Notes: generated from the letters alone by a model not told the origin. A stretch of 64,000 nucleotides of DNA from Salinivenus lutea (GCA_002894685.1 NCRC01000011.1:86742-150741), one strand, 5' to 3'; numbered from the stretch's first letter, positions 25,685 through 34,710 are shown. Translations and numbers: made by a program.

Positions 25685-25770
25685 TGCCCGAGAGAGGACT
25701 CGAACCTCCACGGCCTATAATGGCCACATGGCCCTCAACCATGCGCGTCTACCAATTCCGCCACTCGGGC
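25685..25770 (-). tRNA. tRNA-Leu (anticodon GAG)
   Basis: The minus strand gives an 86-base tRNA starting GCCCGAGTGGCGGAATTGGT and ending in the complementary CTCGGGC plus discriminator A. The anticodon stem CATGG/CCATG encloses TTGAGGG, so the anticodon is GAG. A long variable arm (TGGCC...GGCC) and the T loop TTCGAGT confirm a class II leucine tRNA. Its 5' 26 bases lie within the left copy of the 161-bp direct repeat, and the gene remains intact. Confidence 0.95.
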
Positions 25771-25905
25771 AAATCGAATTTGCAGTTGTGGAATTTGGAT
25801 TGGGGTCTGGTGTTCCTTTCGCAGTGACCCGCAGCACGCCGAACCCGACACTCCACACTGTAGCGGTGACCCCACCAGGACTCGAACCTGGGACTCACGG
25901 ATTAA
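25745..25905. repeat. left 161-bp direct repeat (putative attL)
   Basis: This segment recurs at 38983-39143 with one difference (T at 25796, G at 39034) and no gaps. On the minus strand it contains, in order, the 3' half of a second tRNA (25866-25905, ending with T-arm CCAGGTTCGAGTCCTGG and acceptor TGGGGTC), a 90-base spacer, and the 5' end of tRNA-Leu. The tRNA half stops inside its anticodon loop (TTAA). Tyrosine integrases commonly use such sequences, so it is the likely left junction of the 13.2-kb element. Confidence 0.8.
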
Positions 25906-26074
25906 CTCTTTCTTCTCTCCTACGTCCTTCAATCTCGAAAAATGCGGTGTGCTTCGGAAGGAGGAAGAGGGGGAGCATCTACAAGGCTCTGGAGAATTTT
26001 TTCCTGCTAGAACTAAATAGCTTCGAGATGCGACAGAAAGACTTCGACATCTAAGCATCAAATCTAAACTCGGT

Positions 26075-26902
26075 ATGAGCGCCTGTCTCCTTACCTGGAA
26101 TCCAGAAAAATGGACTTGGCACGAACTTCCGGAACTGGCTGACTCGATTAAACGACACGGACCGCAAGTCAATCGGTGGAGTTCCGGGGTAACCAAATAC
26201 AAGATTGATGAGGGGGATCGGGCTTTTCTTCTGCGGCAGTCGGAAGACCCAACGGGTATCATCGGTTCGGGAACGGTAGTTGTGCCGCCGTATCAAGCTC
26301 CCCATTGGAACGACGAGAAAAGAAAGGAGGGGCAGAAAGCGAATTTCGTTCGGGTGCGATTTGATGCTCTACTTGTTCCCAACGACGATCCGATTTTACC
26401 TCGAGATCTTTTGAGAGAAGAATCAGGACTTTCCGGCGTTAATTGGGATACCCAAGCTTCAGGCACGACAATCTCGGACGATGAAGCGGAATTACTCGAA
26501 GGGATTTGGCAGAGTCACCTCAACCAGGCAGGATTTAAATTTGAGGAATCAGAAAGTGAGAACTTAGCAGATACAGAAGAGCCTAATCGTGTCCGTCGGG
26601 AAACGGTCAGGATTATTCGAGACTCAGCACACTCCCGAGCCGTCAAGGAAGAGAACGACTACGAGTGCCAAATCTGCGGCAGGACGCTCCGATTAGCGAA
26701 CGGCGACCGCTACGCAGAGGCGCATCACGTTCATCCTTTGGGAGAAGGTGGAGAAGACACCCCAGCCAACATTATGTGCGTCTGTCCCAATCATCACGCC
26801 CTGCTCGACTACGGGGCGATTCCACTCGACTCAGAGGAAATTGAAGGTGTGGGAAGCAAATACATCCAGTATCACAACCGGAAGATTTTTGAATCGGAGT
26901 AG
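26075..26902 (+). CDS. EVE-like domain fused to HNH endonuclease, probable modification-dependent nuclease
   Basis: The protein has 275 residues. The N-terminal half (about 4-110: TWNPEKWTWHELPELADSI, KIDEGDRAFLLRQ, GIIGSGTVV, NFVRVRFDALL) has the pattern of an EVE/PUA-like domain that reads modified bases. The C-terminal part is an HNH nuclease: CQICGRTL, AEAHHVHPLGEGGEDTPANI, and CPNHHALLDYG with both Cys pairs and catalytic His residues. EVE-HNH fusions are type IV-like restriction enzymes that cut DNA with modified cytosine. It is the first gene inside the left repeat and so is element cargo. Confidence 0.85.
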   Translation: MSACLLTWNPEKWTWHELPELADSIKRHGPQVNRWSSGVTKYKIDEGDRAFLLRQSEDPTGIIGSGTVVVPPYQAPHWNDEKRKEGQKANFVRVRFDALLVPNDDPILPRDLLREESGLSGVNWDTQASGTTISDDEAELLEGIWQSHLNQAGFKFEESESENLADTEEPNRVRRETVRIIRDSAHSRAVKEENDYECQICGRTLRLANGDRYAEAHHVHPLGEGGEDTPANIMCVCPNHHALLDYGAIPLDSEEIEGVGSKYIQYHNRKIFESE

Positions 26903-27147
26903 GAGAATGGCGGTTAGCTTCCGTTCATAGCGAGGCTTCTCGTTGCTTCTCTCCGCCTCGGTAGTTTTACCCAGCTCCCAAATGTGAGGGTCCCCCTATC
27001 CGGTGGCGTTTCTCTCAAACTCTAGCAGCAGCGAGCCGAAGCGGGACAGTAAAACTCTCGATATTCTCGAGGTGAAACATCAAACCGCTGCTTCATCTTA
27101 GTTTGTAGTAACTTTTTGATCCTTGTAAGTACTCATTTATACAAAAT

Positions 27148-27860
27148 ATGACCATAAAAGAAGTTGCAAACAAAATTGACAAAGTGAGGACTAGAAAGGT
27201 TAAAGCGTTGGCTAGATTTATAGGCGTTAATGAAAAAAAAAGAGAGAGAAACTTATAGAAGAAATAAAAAGAGACTATAGATACAGGATAATAATAAACA
27301 GGTGTGAAAAAGTAAAAACAGAAAAAATTAGGAGGTTTGGAGAAAGTATAGATGCAAGCGTCAAACAGAAGAGTGAAATTCACGTAATAAATAAATTTGG
27401 TAAAAGTGAAGATACGAATGAAAGTGGTAAATATAGAAGTAGAACTCAAATAATAAAAGCGGTACAAAAAGAGTGCAGTAAAATAAGCGTAGAAAGAGCC
27501 CTAAAAAAGTTGCCAAAAAGTAGCAAGGGAGGCAAAGAAATATCAAGAAAAAGTAGCAAGAAAGGGAAAGGAAATTCAAAAGATGAGGGGTATGTATATG
27601 TAATGGTAAGCTCGGAAAAGCCGAACCTAGTAAAAATAGGAATGACCAAAAGAAGCCCTAAAGAAAGAGCAAGGGAATTAAGCTCAAGTACAGGCGTATC
27701 TATGCCGTATATAGTCGCATATAAAGCTAAAGTAAAGAACCCCTCACAGGTGGAAAAAACTGTTCACGAAAAGCTTTCTAATAATAGGGTTAATCCAGAC
27801 AGGGAGTTTTTCGAAGTTGAAACCAGTAAAGCAGTGCGTATAATTGAACAAGTGAAGTAG
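27148..27860 (+). pseudogene. GIY-YIG nuclease gene split by a poly-A frameshift, AT-rich
   Basis: From ATG 27148 the frame reads MTIKEVANKIDKVRTRKVKA and stops soon after a run of nine A (27233-27241). Adding one A would join it to a frame open from there to 27860 that encodes about 200 lysine-rich residues and a C-terminal GIY-YIG/T5orf172-like domain (GYVYVMVSSEKPNLVKIGMT, then KERARELSSSTG and VEKTVHEKL, with REFFEV). Without the join, a shorter product could start at TTG 27510. The region is strikingly AT-rich against about 60% GC around it. Either the gene is dead or slippage on the A run restores it. Confidence 0.6.
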
Positions 27861-28251
27861 AAATATTGTTATGTATATTGGGTCTAGTTATGCTAGATCG
27901 TCCATACTTCCTCGGTTTCTAGCTGTTTTCCCTTGGAACGTTGGTTGCCTGTCCTTCCGGCACTTCAAAGTGGTATAAGCGCCCCCTTTAGGAACGTCTG
28001 TTTGAGCTATGTCCAAGCCAGGGGCGTTGCTTTGTCTCGATGTCGTCGATAAAGCGCCGTTCTAAGCGTTCTTGGGGGGTATCTCTTTTCTTGTCAGCGG
28101 TCCAAATCTGACAGTAGCCGCTATGCCTCTATTTTGGAAACGAAATACCTGTCCGATAGAGAATCGGTAGTGCCTTAACTTCTCCGAGAGCAGTTATATG
28201 CCTGAATAGAGCACCGAAGGGCGTAGTCCATTTGTCATTCTGAGGGTGATT
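27861..28251. other. intergenic region, nothing supported
   Basis: About 390 bases between the GIY-YIG gene and the stop of the coiled-coil protein on the opposite strand. Base composition returns from AT-rich to intermediate. No frame or hairpin I would defend. Confidence 0.35.
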
Positions 28252-28827
28252 TCATTCCTCCTCTGCTTCTTGGAAGAGACTTATCTCCTCCACCTTATCA
28301 TCCAGTTTTTTTATCGCAGCTCTCAATACCTGTATATCACCTTCCAAGTCGGCTATTGAGAGGGAAGTATGCTCCATACAGTCGTTTCTGGTCTCTTCTA
28401 TACTTCCTGACAGCTCTTCTTTCGTGCTCCGCAACTCGTCCTCGTATTCTTCTATCTTTCCGCTCAGGCTCTCCACTTTTTCGCCTACCTCATTCAACCT
28501 GTTTTCGAGTTTCTCCAACTCTTCTTCCATCCGATTCTCCATCTCTGATTTGATCTCCTCCACCTCGCTTACATAGCGCTTGAACACGCCAAACCCTACC
28601 AGACCGATGAGCGCAGCAAAAAGACCGACAACCGTTCCGAAAGTCCATCTCTGACTTGCCAGAATGCTCTGGAAATAATCCTCTCTGGCTCGATACGCCA
28701 ACACCTGTTTCTCCAACTCGGTAATGCGACCTTCCAACTTATCGACCCTCTGAGCAGAAACTGAATCTTGGGCGGGCTGGACAGGCGTTCCGAGCAGTAG
28801 AAGGGAGACAAGGAGAGAAATGCTCAT
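28252..28827 (-). CDS. membrane protein with long coiled coil
   Basis: Choosing ATG 28827 gives 191 residues beginning with a signal peptide (MSISLLVSLLLLGTPVQPAQ); the frame is open to 29013 but that start would bury the signal. A first coiled coil (about 24-48) precedes a transmembrane helix (FGTVVGLFAALIGLVGFGVF, about 61-82), then a second long coiled coil with heptads (about 85-180, EEIKSEMENRMEEELEKLEN). This two-pass layout could tether a complex at the membrane. It lies between restriction-type genes on the element; no family recognised. Confidence 0.6.
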   Translation of the reverse strand: MSISLLVSLLLLGTPVQPAQDSVSAQRVDKLEGRITELEKQVLAYRAREDYFQSILASQRWTFGTVVGLFAALIGLVGFGVFKRYVSEVEEIKSEMENRMEEELEKLENRLNEVGEKVESLSGKIEEYEDELRSTKEELSGSIEETRNDCMEHTSLSIADLEGDIQVLRAAIKKLDDKVEEISLFQEAEEE

Positions 28828-29136
28828 AGCTTCGAGTTGTGGAGTGGCATCAGTTATTTCAGCAGTAATCAATTCATCAGTTTCGAAAGTAGGCACCGTC
28901 CGAAAGAATGCCCAGCGGAACTCTAATCCGTTGCTCCACCTCCAAAAATCCCCGTCAGACCGCTTGAGATGCCGATTTTCGGAACTGCGGTAGTAAAGAA
29001 CCCGACTTCCCACCCCGATTTCGGGGCTATATCATCCGTTCAGCGCCGAAAAACGGGCGTTGTGCTCGGCTCCCGAGAGGACGTGTCAGAGCCGCTGTCT
29101 TCCGACGAGAGAGGGACGTGAAGTGAAGGTGCTCTG

Positions 29137-29280
29137 CTACTCGTCGTCGGTTTCTTCCCGACGCTCCTTCGCATACTGGTCCAAGCGGTCGTGTTTGTTC
29201 ATCAGCTCAATCCACTCTTCCACCGTCAGAGTGGTGCCGCTGGTCTCATTCCGCTTCTCTGATTGCTCCTTGCCGGGCAT
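29137..29280 (-). CDS. small charged protein, hypothetical
   Basis: A 47-residue frame (MPGKEQSEKRNETSG at its start, then a helix LTVEEWIELMNKHDRLDQYA) ends in an acidic tail at 29137. It has the acidic composition expected of this genome and a clear ATG. It is divergent from the large restriction enzyme. Function unknown. Confidence 0.4.
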   Translation of the reverse strand: MPGKEQSEKRNETSGTTLTVEEWIELMNKHDRLDQYAKERREETDDE

Positions 29281-29535
29281 TGAGGAAGGGGAGGGTTGAT
29301 TGACCGATTTTCTTTTCGGGGTATGGGGGCTTCACTCAAACAGAACTTCAGGGGTTTTCTGTGTGGCTCGGGTGTGCACACAGGGAGAAAAGGTGCCTCC
29401 CTTGATCAACTGGACAGTTTCCCACGACAATAGTTTGAACCGTCATAACGAACGTATGTAGGTTTCAACCGCCGAAGAAAAAATAGCTCTTCCGACCTTG
29501 CACCAGAGCGACTTTTCATCTCTCTCCTCAATTCT

Positions 29536-32500
29536 ATGGATTCAGTCGATCTCCAGCCCGACGATGAGAGCGTGAAGCGGTACTACGACAAGCTCAATGA
29601 ATACCGTAACCTCGATGAAACTCACGAAGGCACGGTCAAGGCTGCCTTTCAGCACGTTCTGGAGGACGTGGGGCAGGAACTCGGATGGACGCTCGTGCAG
29701 GAGCACTATATGAAGGAGCGGAGCATCCGAGTTGACGGGGCTCTCAAAAACGAGTACAACCTATACCACGGCTATTGGGAAGCGAAGGACTCCGATGACG
29801 ACCTGCAGAAGGAGGTCAAGAAGAAGCTTGAGAAGGACTACCCGAAGAAGAATACCGTCTTCCAAGCCCCAAACCGAGCCGTACTCGTTCAGGATGGGGG
29901 GATTACCTTTGACGGCTCAATTGAGGATCCTCAGCGGCTCGTCGATCTGCTGAGTCAATTCTTCCAATACCGTGAGCCCGCTCACGACGACTGGGAGAAC
30001 GCCGTCGAAGATTTCAAGGGTCGAGTACCCGAATTGGGTGAGGCGGTGCGGGAGATCATCGAAACCGAGCTTGAGGAGAATCAGCGGTTTCGGACTGCCT
30101 TCCAAGAGTTCTTCGAAACTTGCAAGCAGGCGATCAACCCGAACCTCGCCGAGGAAGCCGTTCAGGAGATGCTCATCCAACACCTCCTTACCGAGCGGAT
30201 CTTCCGAACGGTGTTCAACAATCCAGACTTCGTTCGGCGGAACGTGATCGCCAGAGAGATCGAAAAGGTAATTGAGGCGCTCACGAGTCGGTCGTTCTCA
30301 AGGCAGGAGTTCTTGAAGCAACTCGACCGCTTCTATATTGCAATTGAGGAAGCCGCTGAGGCGGCGGAGGACTTCTCCGAGAAGCAGGAGTTTCTGCACA
30401 CGCTCTACGAGCAATTCTTTCAGGGCTTTGCCGTGGATAAAGCAGATACCCACGGTATCGTCTACACGCCCCAACCGATCGTCGACTTCATAGTCAATAG
30501 CGTGTCGGGGCTCCTTGAAGAAGAGTTCGACGTGGGACTGGGAGATGAGGACGTTCACGTGCTCGATCCATTCGTAGGGACTGGAAACTTTGTCGTGCGT
30601 ACGATGAGGGAGATTCCGACGAGAAGCCTGCCCAAGAAGTATGGAGCAGAGGGCGATCCGGAACTCCACGCAAATGAGGTAATGCTGCTTCCATACTACA
30701 TCGCTTCGATGAACATTGAACACGAGTACTACGACCGTGTCGGTCAGTATTCACCGTTTGAAGGAATATGCTTGGTGGACACGTTCGGATCGGAGGACGA
30801 GCGGCAACGCCCACAGCTATTTACGGAGGAGAATACCGAACGGGTCAAACGGCAGCAAGACCAGTCCATCAAGGTTGTGCTCGGCAACCCGCCGTACAAC
30901 GCCTGGCAGGTGAACGCCAACGACAACAACCAGAACCGCACCTACGAGCACGTAGACGACCGCGTGCGCTCGACCTATGCGAAGGACTCCTCAGCCACGC
31001 TCAAAAATGCGCTCTACGATCCTTACGTGAAGGCCATCCGCTGGGCCACCGACCGGATTGGAGAGGAGGGCATCGTCGGGTTCGTGACGAACAACAGCTT
31101 CGTCGACAACCTCGCTTTCGACGGGATGCGCAAGCACCTCACAGAGGACTTCGACCGCATCTATGTGCTCGACTGCGGCGGCAACGTGCGCAAAAACCCC
31201 AAGCTCTCGGGCACCACACACAACGTCTTCGGCATTCAGGTGGGAGTGAGCGTCAATTTCTTCGTCAAGACGCCCGGCGAGAGTGGAGAGTGCCGCCTCT
31301 TCTATCATAGAATGGGCGAGTTTCTGCGGAAGGAGGAGCGGTACGAGGTGATGGACGAGTCCGGGGACTGGCGCGGCATCGACTGGGAGGAGCTGGAGCC
31401 CGACGATAAACACCGCTGGCTCGTGGAGCCGACCACGCGGGAGTTTGAGTCGTACGTGCCGGTTGGAAAAACGGACAATGAGGTCGAAGGGGAGCAGCTG
31501 CGAGCGATTTTCGAGGAATACACGGTTGGCGTAAAGACCTCAAAAGATGCGTACGCCTACGATTTCGACGAGGACGCTCTCACTGAGCGTATGGAGACGA
31601 TGATCGAACTCTACAACAGCGAGGTGGACCGCTGGGCCAATCGCTCCAACCGTGACGCCAACCTGCGAGAGTTTCTGCTTTCGGACGACGACCGAATCAA
31701 GTGGACCCGAGAACTCCGGCGCAGTGCGAAAAACGGTCGCAAGGCCGAGTACAGCGATCAGAAGATCCGAGAGGCAATTTTCCGACCGTTCACCAAGAAG
31801 AAGCTGTACTTCGATGAGACTCTACTGAACAGAAGAGGGCGGTTCCCTGCCTTCTATCCTGATGAAGACGAGGAAGCCCGATCCGAAAACAGAGCGCTCT
31901 GCATTAGCGACGTTGGATACCGGACGATATTCTCAGCACTAATGACTGCAGAGCCAGCCGATCTTCACCTCTGCGCAAGCAAGGACACTTACCAGTTCTT
32001 CCCCTTCTACGTCTACGACGAGGACGGGAGCAACCGCCGCGAGAACATTACCGACTGGGCGCTGGAGCAATTCCAGTCACACTACGGGGATGCGTCGATC
32101 GCGAAGTGGGACATTTTCCACTACGTCTACGCCGTTTTGCACCACCCGCGCTATCGCGAGCGCTACCAGGGCAACCTGAAGCGGCAGTTGCCCCGCATCC
32201 CCTACGCCCCGTCGCGCGCGGCCTTCCGGCAGTTCGTGGACGCCGGCGAGCGACTGGCCACCCTTCACGTGGGCTACGAAGACGCCGACCCCTACGACCT
32301 GAACGAGGTGGAAGACGACACCGCCGAGTACGAGTGGCGCGTCGAGAAGATGAAATTCGTCGACGACGCCCAGACGGTGCTCCGCTACAACGACTTCCTC
32401 TCGCTGGAGGGCATCCCCGAGCGGGCGCACGACTACCGCCTGGGCAACCGCAGCGCGCTGGAGTGGCTCGTCAACCAGTACAAGGTGCGCACCTACCACC

Positions 32501-32640
32501 GCTACGACATCACCCACGACCCCAACGACCCCGATGACAAGTGGCACATCTTGGACCTCGTGAAGCGGGTGACCACCGTGAGCGTGAAGACGGTCGATAT
32601 CGTCAATAACCTTCCGGACTTGGGGCTTCCTGAGGACTGA
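29536..32640 (+). CDS. type ISP-like single-chain restriction-modification enzyme without helicase
   Basis: The protein has 1034 residues. The N-terminus holds a PD-(D/E)xK-type nuclease (VDG with D67, then YWEAKD with E82-x-K84). A helical region leads to an m6A methyltransferase with motif I DPFVGTGNF (about 344) and motif IV LGNPPYN (about 449-455). The last 350 residues (VYDEDGSNRRENITDWAL, FHYVYAVLHHPRYRERYQGN, YRLGNRSALEWLVNQY, VTTVSVKTVDIVNNLP) match the type ISP C-terminal specificity domain. The SF2 helicase of LlaBIII-type enzymes is missing, so cleavage is probably not translocation-driven. It is the main cargo of the element. Confidence 0.9.
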   Translation: MDSVDLQPDDESVKRYYDKLNEYRNLDETHEGTVKAAFQHVLEDVGQELGWTLVQEHYMKERSIRVDGALKNEYNLYHGYWEAKDSDDDLQKEVKKKLEKDYPKKNTVFQAPNRAVLVQDGGITFDGSIEDPQRLVDLLSQFFQYREPAHDDWENAVEDFKGRVPELGEAVREIIETELEENQRFRTAFQEFFETCKQAINPNLAEEAVQEMLIQHLLTERIFRTVFNNPDFVRRNVIAREIEKVIEALTSRSFSRQEFLKQLDRFYIAIEEAAEAAEDFSEKQEFLHTLYEQFFQGFAVDKADTHGIVYTPQPIVDFIVNSVSGLLEEEFDVGLGDEDVHVLDPFVGTGNFVVRTMREIPTRSLPKKYGAEGDPELHANEVMLLPYYIASMNIEHEYYDRVGQYSPFEGICLVDTFGSEDERQRPQLFTEENTERVKRQQDQSIKVVLGNPPYNAWQVNANDNNQNRTYEHVDDRVRSTYAKDSSATLKNALYDPYVKAIRWATDRIGEEGIVGFVTNNSFVDNLAFDGMRKHLTEDFDRIYVLDCGGNVRKNPKLSGTTHNVFGIQVGVSVNFFVKTPGESGECRLFYHRMGEFLRKEERYEVMDESGDWRGIDWEELEPDDKHRWLVEPTTREFESYVPVGKTDNEVEGEQLRAIFEEYTVGVKTSKDAYAYDFDEDALTERMETMIELYNSEVDRWANRSNRDANLREFLLSDDDRIKWTRELRRSAKNGRKAEYSDQKIREAIFRPFTKKKLYFDETLLNRRGRFPAFYPDEDEEARSENRALCISDVGYRTIFSALMTAEPADLHLCASKDTYQFFPFYVYDEDGSNRRENITDWALEQFQSHYGDASIAKWDIFHYVYAVLHHPRYRERYQGNLKRQLPRIPYAPSRAAFRQFVDAGERLATLHVGYEDADPYDLNEVEDDTAEYEWRVEKMKFVDDAQTVLRYNDFLSLEGIPERAHDYRLGNRSALEWLVNQYKVRTYHRYDITHDPNDPDDKWHILDLVKRVTTVSVKTVDIVNNLPDLGLPED

Positions 32641-32784
32641 CTTTCGACATTCGGGGTAGACCGTACGTCAACGGGAGAAGTCATATCTTTAAGCTCCTCC
32701 AAGTGAAAAAGCCGTCTTGCCGCTCAAACCTGCCTTATCACCGACGATCTGCAGCAAATCGCCAACGAACTCGACAACTAAAAA

Positions 32785-33228
32785 TCAAAGCCCCATTTGG
32801 AAAGTGTCCTCGTAATAAGTGCCGTCGAATATATCTTGGAAACCCTCTGCGCAAGCGTGGAAGAGCCGTTCGTTGTCAACCCTTTCGTTCATATCAACTC
32901 TCCACAGCTCGAACAAGGCGCTTTTGCCGAAGTCCTCTGATATGGCACTTGAACATTCGATCTCTTCAAACCCGTCAGCGGAGATCACTTCAACGGGCAG
33001 CTCCGGTTCTCCGTCGCCGTAGACGGACGTAACTCCGTTCCCTACACGTCGGGGAAAAACTCGAATCGGATCGCCAATCGCTTCCCGATCTTCGTTCAAG
33101 CGGTTGCATATCACTTCAACCTCTTTCTTTTCAAAGAGCCCCGGATAAAACTTCTGCGGGTTGCCACCTTGCGGCGGGGCAACGAATTCGTCTTCAATGT
33201 CGTGGAAAAGCCTGCGGTCAATCTTCAT
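32785..33228 (-). CDS. hypothetical element protein, 147 residues
   Basis: This is a soluble acidic protein with mixed strands and helices (KIDRRLFHDIEDEFVAPPQG at the start, NERLFHACAEGFQDIFDG near the end). No known motif is seen. Its start overlaps the stop of the 98-residue gene by 11 bases on the same strand, so the two are translationally linked. It belongs to a leftward set of small genes from 34507 down to 32785, which reads like an element-specific operon of unknown function. Confidence 0.55.
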   Translation of the reverse strand: MKIDRRLFHDIEDEFVAPPQGGNPQKFYPGLFEKKEVEVICNRLNEDREAIGDPIRVFPRRVGNGVTSVYGDGEPELPVEVISADGFEEIECSSAISEDFGKSALFELWRVDMNERVDNERLFHACAEGFQDIFDGTYYEDTFQMGL

Positions 33229-33514
33229 AATAGGGGAGAAGTAGTTCGGAAATTTCGCCGATTTCGTGGTTTGGTGTCCGGTCCGGAAACCGCTCTATCT
33301 TATCCGGATCAATGCTTACACAATCCCCAATATCGAATACATCCGAAACGTGGCGGTTGGGGATAAGCGTGGTTTCCAGCTCCAACCAATCTTGGATTTC
33401 GTCCGGATTGTCAAGCGATTCCGGAAGGGGCGGGGGTTCAACGTGACACCGAAACGTCTCGTAAGAGGCGCTTCCGTCGTTTAGGATTACTTCGGTTGTA
33501 TGCTCGATTTCCAT
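33218..33514 (-). CDS. hypothetical element protein, 98 residues
   Basis: This is a small acidic protein rich in strands at the start (EIEHTTEVILNDGSASYETF) and with a proline-rich loop. I recognise no family. It overlaps the following gene by 11 bases and follows a strong hairpin at 33534-33572, so it may have its own promoter or depend on read-through from the two genes upstream. Confidence 0.5.
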   Translation of the reverse strand: MEIEHTTEVILNDGSASYETFRCHVEPPPLPESLDNPDEIQDWLELETTLIPNRHVSDVFDIGDCVSIDPDKIERFPDRTPNHEIGEISELLLPYYED

Positions 33515-33533
33515 AAGTCGGGTTCAGGTATAG

Positions 33534-33572
33534 AAAAAGGCGGCTTGGAGATCGAATCCAAGCCGCCTTTTC
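33534..33572. terminator. bidirectional-type hairpin between small genes
   Basis: AAAGGCGGCTTGGA and TCCAAGCCGCCTTT form a perfect stem around a short loop, with A-rich and T-rich flanks, so it can terminate in either direction. On the minus strand it follows the stop of the 161-residue gene within a few bases. Confidence 0.8.
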
Positions 33573-33576
33573 GTGT

Positions 33577-34062
33577 TCAGTTGAGGCACCGTGCAACGTC
33601 GGTTGAATACGCCATCGCTGCGTGGTGAAGTGGACCAAGCACCTTTTGAAAGGATTCCGCTTTTTCTCGCTTGCCTTCACCTTGTAGCTTGCGGGAAACT
33701 GCATCGTAGTAAACGACTGCCGCCGCAAGTTGAGCGCCCGTTTTGTCCACTTCATAAGTTCGCTCGTTTAGGTCTTTGATTTCGAGATTGTCCCTCTCCA
33801 ACTTCGGCAACACGCCCTCAACGGGCGAATCGAAGTCAAGCCCACTGTAACTCTCAACCGTTTTGAGAGTGAACCTGTCGTGGATGGCAACCCAATCTTC
33901 GGGCGTGGCTGGCGTTATTGACCGATACCCAACAATAACCTCCTTGTAGAACACGTTGGGCGTCATCAAATGATACCTCCGATTGGTTTCGGTGAAGTAG
34001 AAAGAGTTTTGAGGTTCTTCCACCGAGAGGTCAAACGTGAAGTGATCCTGTGATATTTCCAT
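33577..34062 (-). CDS. hypothetical element protein, 161 residues
   Basis: The protein has a strand-rich first half (EISQDHFTFDLSVEEPQNSF, VFYKEVIVGYRSI) and a helical C-terminus with a likely coiled coil (AAVVYYDAVSRKLQGEGKRE). No known family. Its start codon is preceded by the 23-base sequence also found before the next gene upstream, and its SD-like AGGA sits 3 to 6 bases before the ATG. Only 16 bases separate it from the upstream stop, so the two genes form a transcription unit. Confidence 0.55.
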   Translation of the reverse strand: MEISQDHFTFDLSVEEPQNSFYFTETNRRYHLMTPNVFYKEVIVGYRSITPATPEDWVAIHDRFTLKTVESYSGLDFDSPVEGVLPKLERDNLEIKDLNERTYEVDKTGAQLAAAVVYYDAVSRKLQGEGKREKAESFQKVLGPLHHAAMAYSTDVARCLN

Positions 34063-34079
34063 TGTCCTAAGTGGTTTGT
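34057..34079 (-). repeat. 23-base leader repeat, copy 1
   Basis: This segment, which on the minus strand reads ACAAACCACTTAGGACAATG plus three bases, covers the ribosome-binding site and start codon of the 161-residue gene. It is identical to 34502-34524 before the 142-residue gene. Perfect identity over the leader while the proteins differ suggests duplication of a translation-initiation or control element. Confidence 0.6.
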
Positions 34080-34507
34080 TATTCGAGTTCTGCGAGAGTT
34101 TCGGAAACGAAATACTCCATCATTTCCTGTTTTGCGCTTTTAGTATCAAGGCGTTCATACATCTCCATCGCAAACCGGAAGTGTTCTTTCACTTCCATTC
34201 CAACCAAGTCTGGAACTGGAATGGTCATTCCTTTTCCACTCGTTTTCTCGATGACACCGAAGTTGCGAATATCGCAACTGAAGTCCATTGAAAATCCACT
34301 CATTACACCGTTGTCGAAGTCACGAATAAACGCCGCTTTGTATTCATCTCCCATTTCCGCAGCGATTGACATAAACACTTTGTATTCATCCTCACCTGTC
34401 TCTCCTACGGTTCCACCGTCCAACACTTTGAAGTTTTCGGTTTCGACGTAAGGTTCGTCTTGTGCGTTGAGGTTTTCAGAGACCGTCTCTACTGAATAGT
34501 CTTCCAT
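34079..34507 (-). CDS. hypothetical element protein, 142 residues
   Basis: This is an acidic protein (YSVETVSENLNAQDEPYVET at the start) with a central strand region (FSMDFSCDIRNFGVIEKTSG) and a helical end. I recognise no family. It is the first gene of the leftward small-gene set. Upstream lies an AT-rich stretch (34560-34660) that also serves the divergent gene at 34711. Its start carries the second copy of the 23-base leader. Confidence 0.55.
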   Translation of the reverse strand: MEDYSVETVSENLNAQDEPYVETENFKVLDGGTVGETGEDEYKVFMSIAAEMGDEYKAAFIRDFDNGVMSGFSMDFSCDIRNFGVIEKTSGKGMTIPVPDLVGMEVKEHFRFAMEMYERLDTKSAKQEMMEYFVSETLAELE

Positions 34508-34524
34508 TGTCCTAAGTGGTTTGT
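34502..34524 (-). repeat. 23-base leader repeat, copy 2
   Basis: This is identical to 34057-34079 and placed the same way relative to the ATG of the 142-residue gene, with the SD-like AGGA just upstream of the start. Confidence 0.6.
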
Positions 34525-34710
34525 GATTGAGTCTGTGTTGATTCGTCTTCCTCGTTATTGCACTGCTTTACACGCGCGTGTATATATTTTGTTTTCGTTT
34601 TTGGTGTCATAATTGTGGTATTCATTATTTCTAAACATTTTTATGGAACTGTAGAGGCGAGTCACTTGTCTTCAATAGGCAAGGTATTTTGAATCAGCCA
34701 GCAAAGACCA

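Noticed and set aside
27000..27110. Minus-strand fragment reading RFDVSPREYRE, like an AraC-type or resolvase-type HTH
   Set aside because: Only about ten residues match, interrupted by a stop soon after; too short to call a remnant gene.
32700..32780. Plus-strand fragment ending ITDDLQQIANELDN after the restriction enzyme
   Set aside because: Looks like a coding tail but is preceded by a stop within a few codons; cannot be tied to a family.
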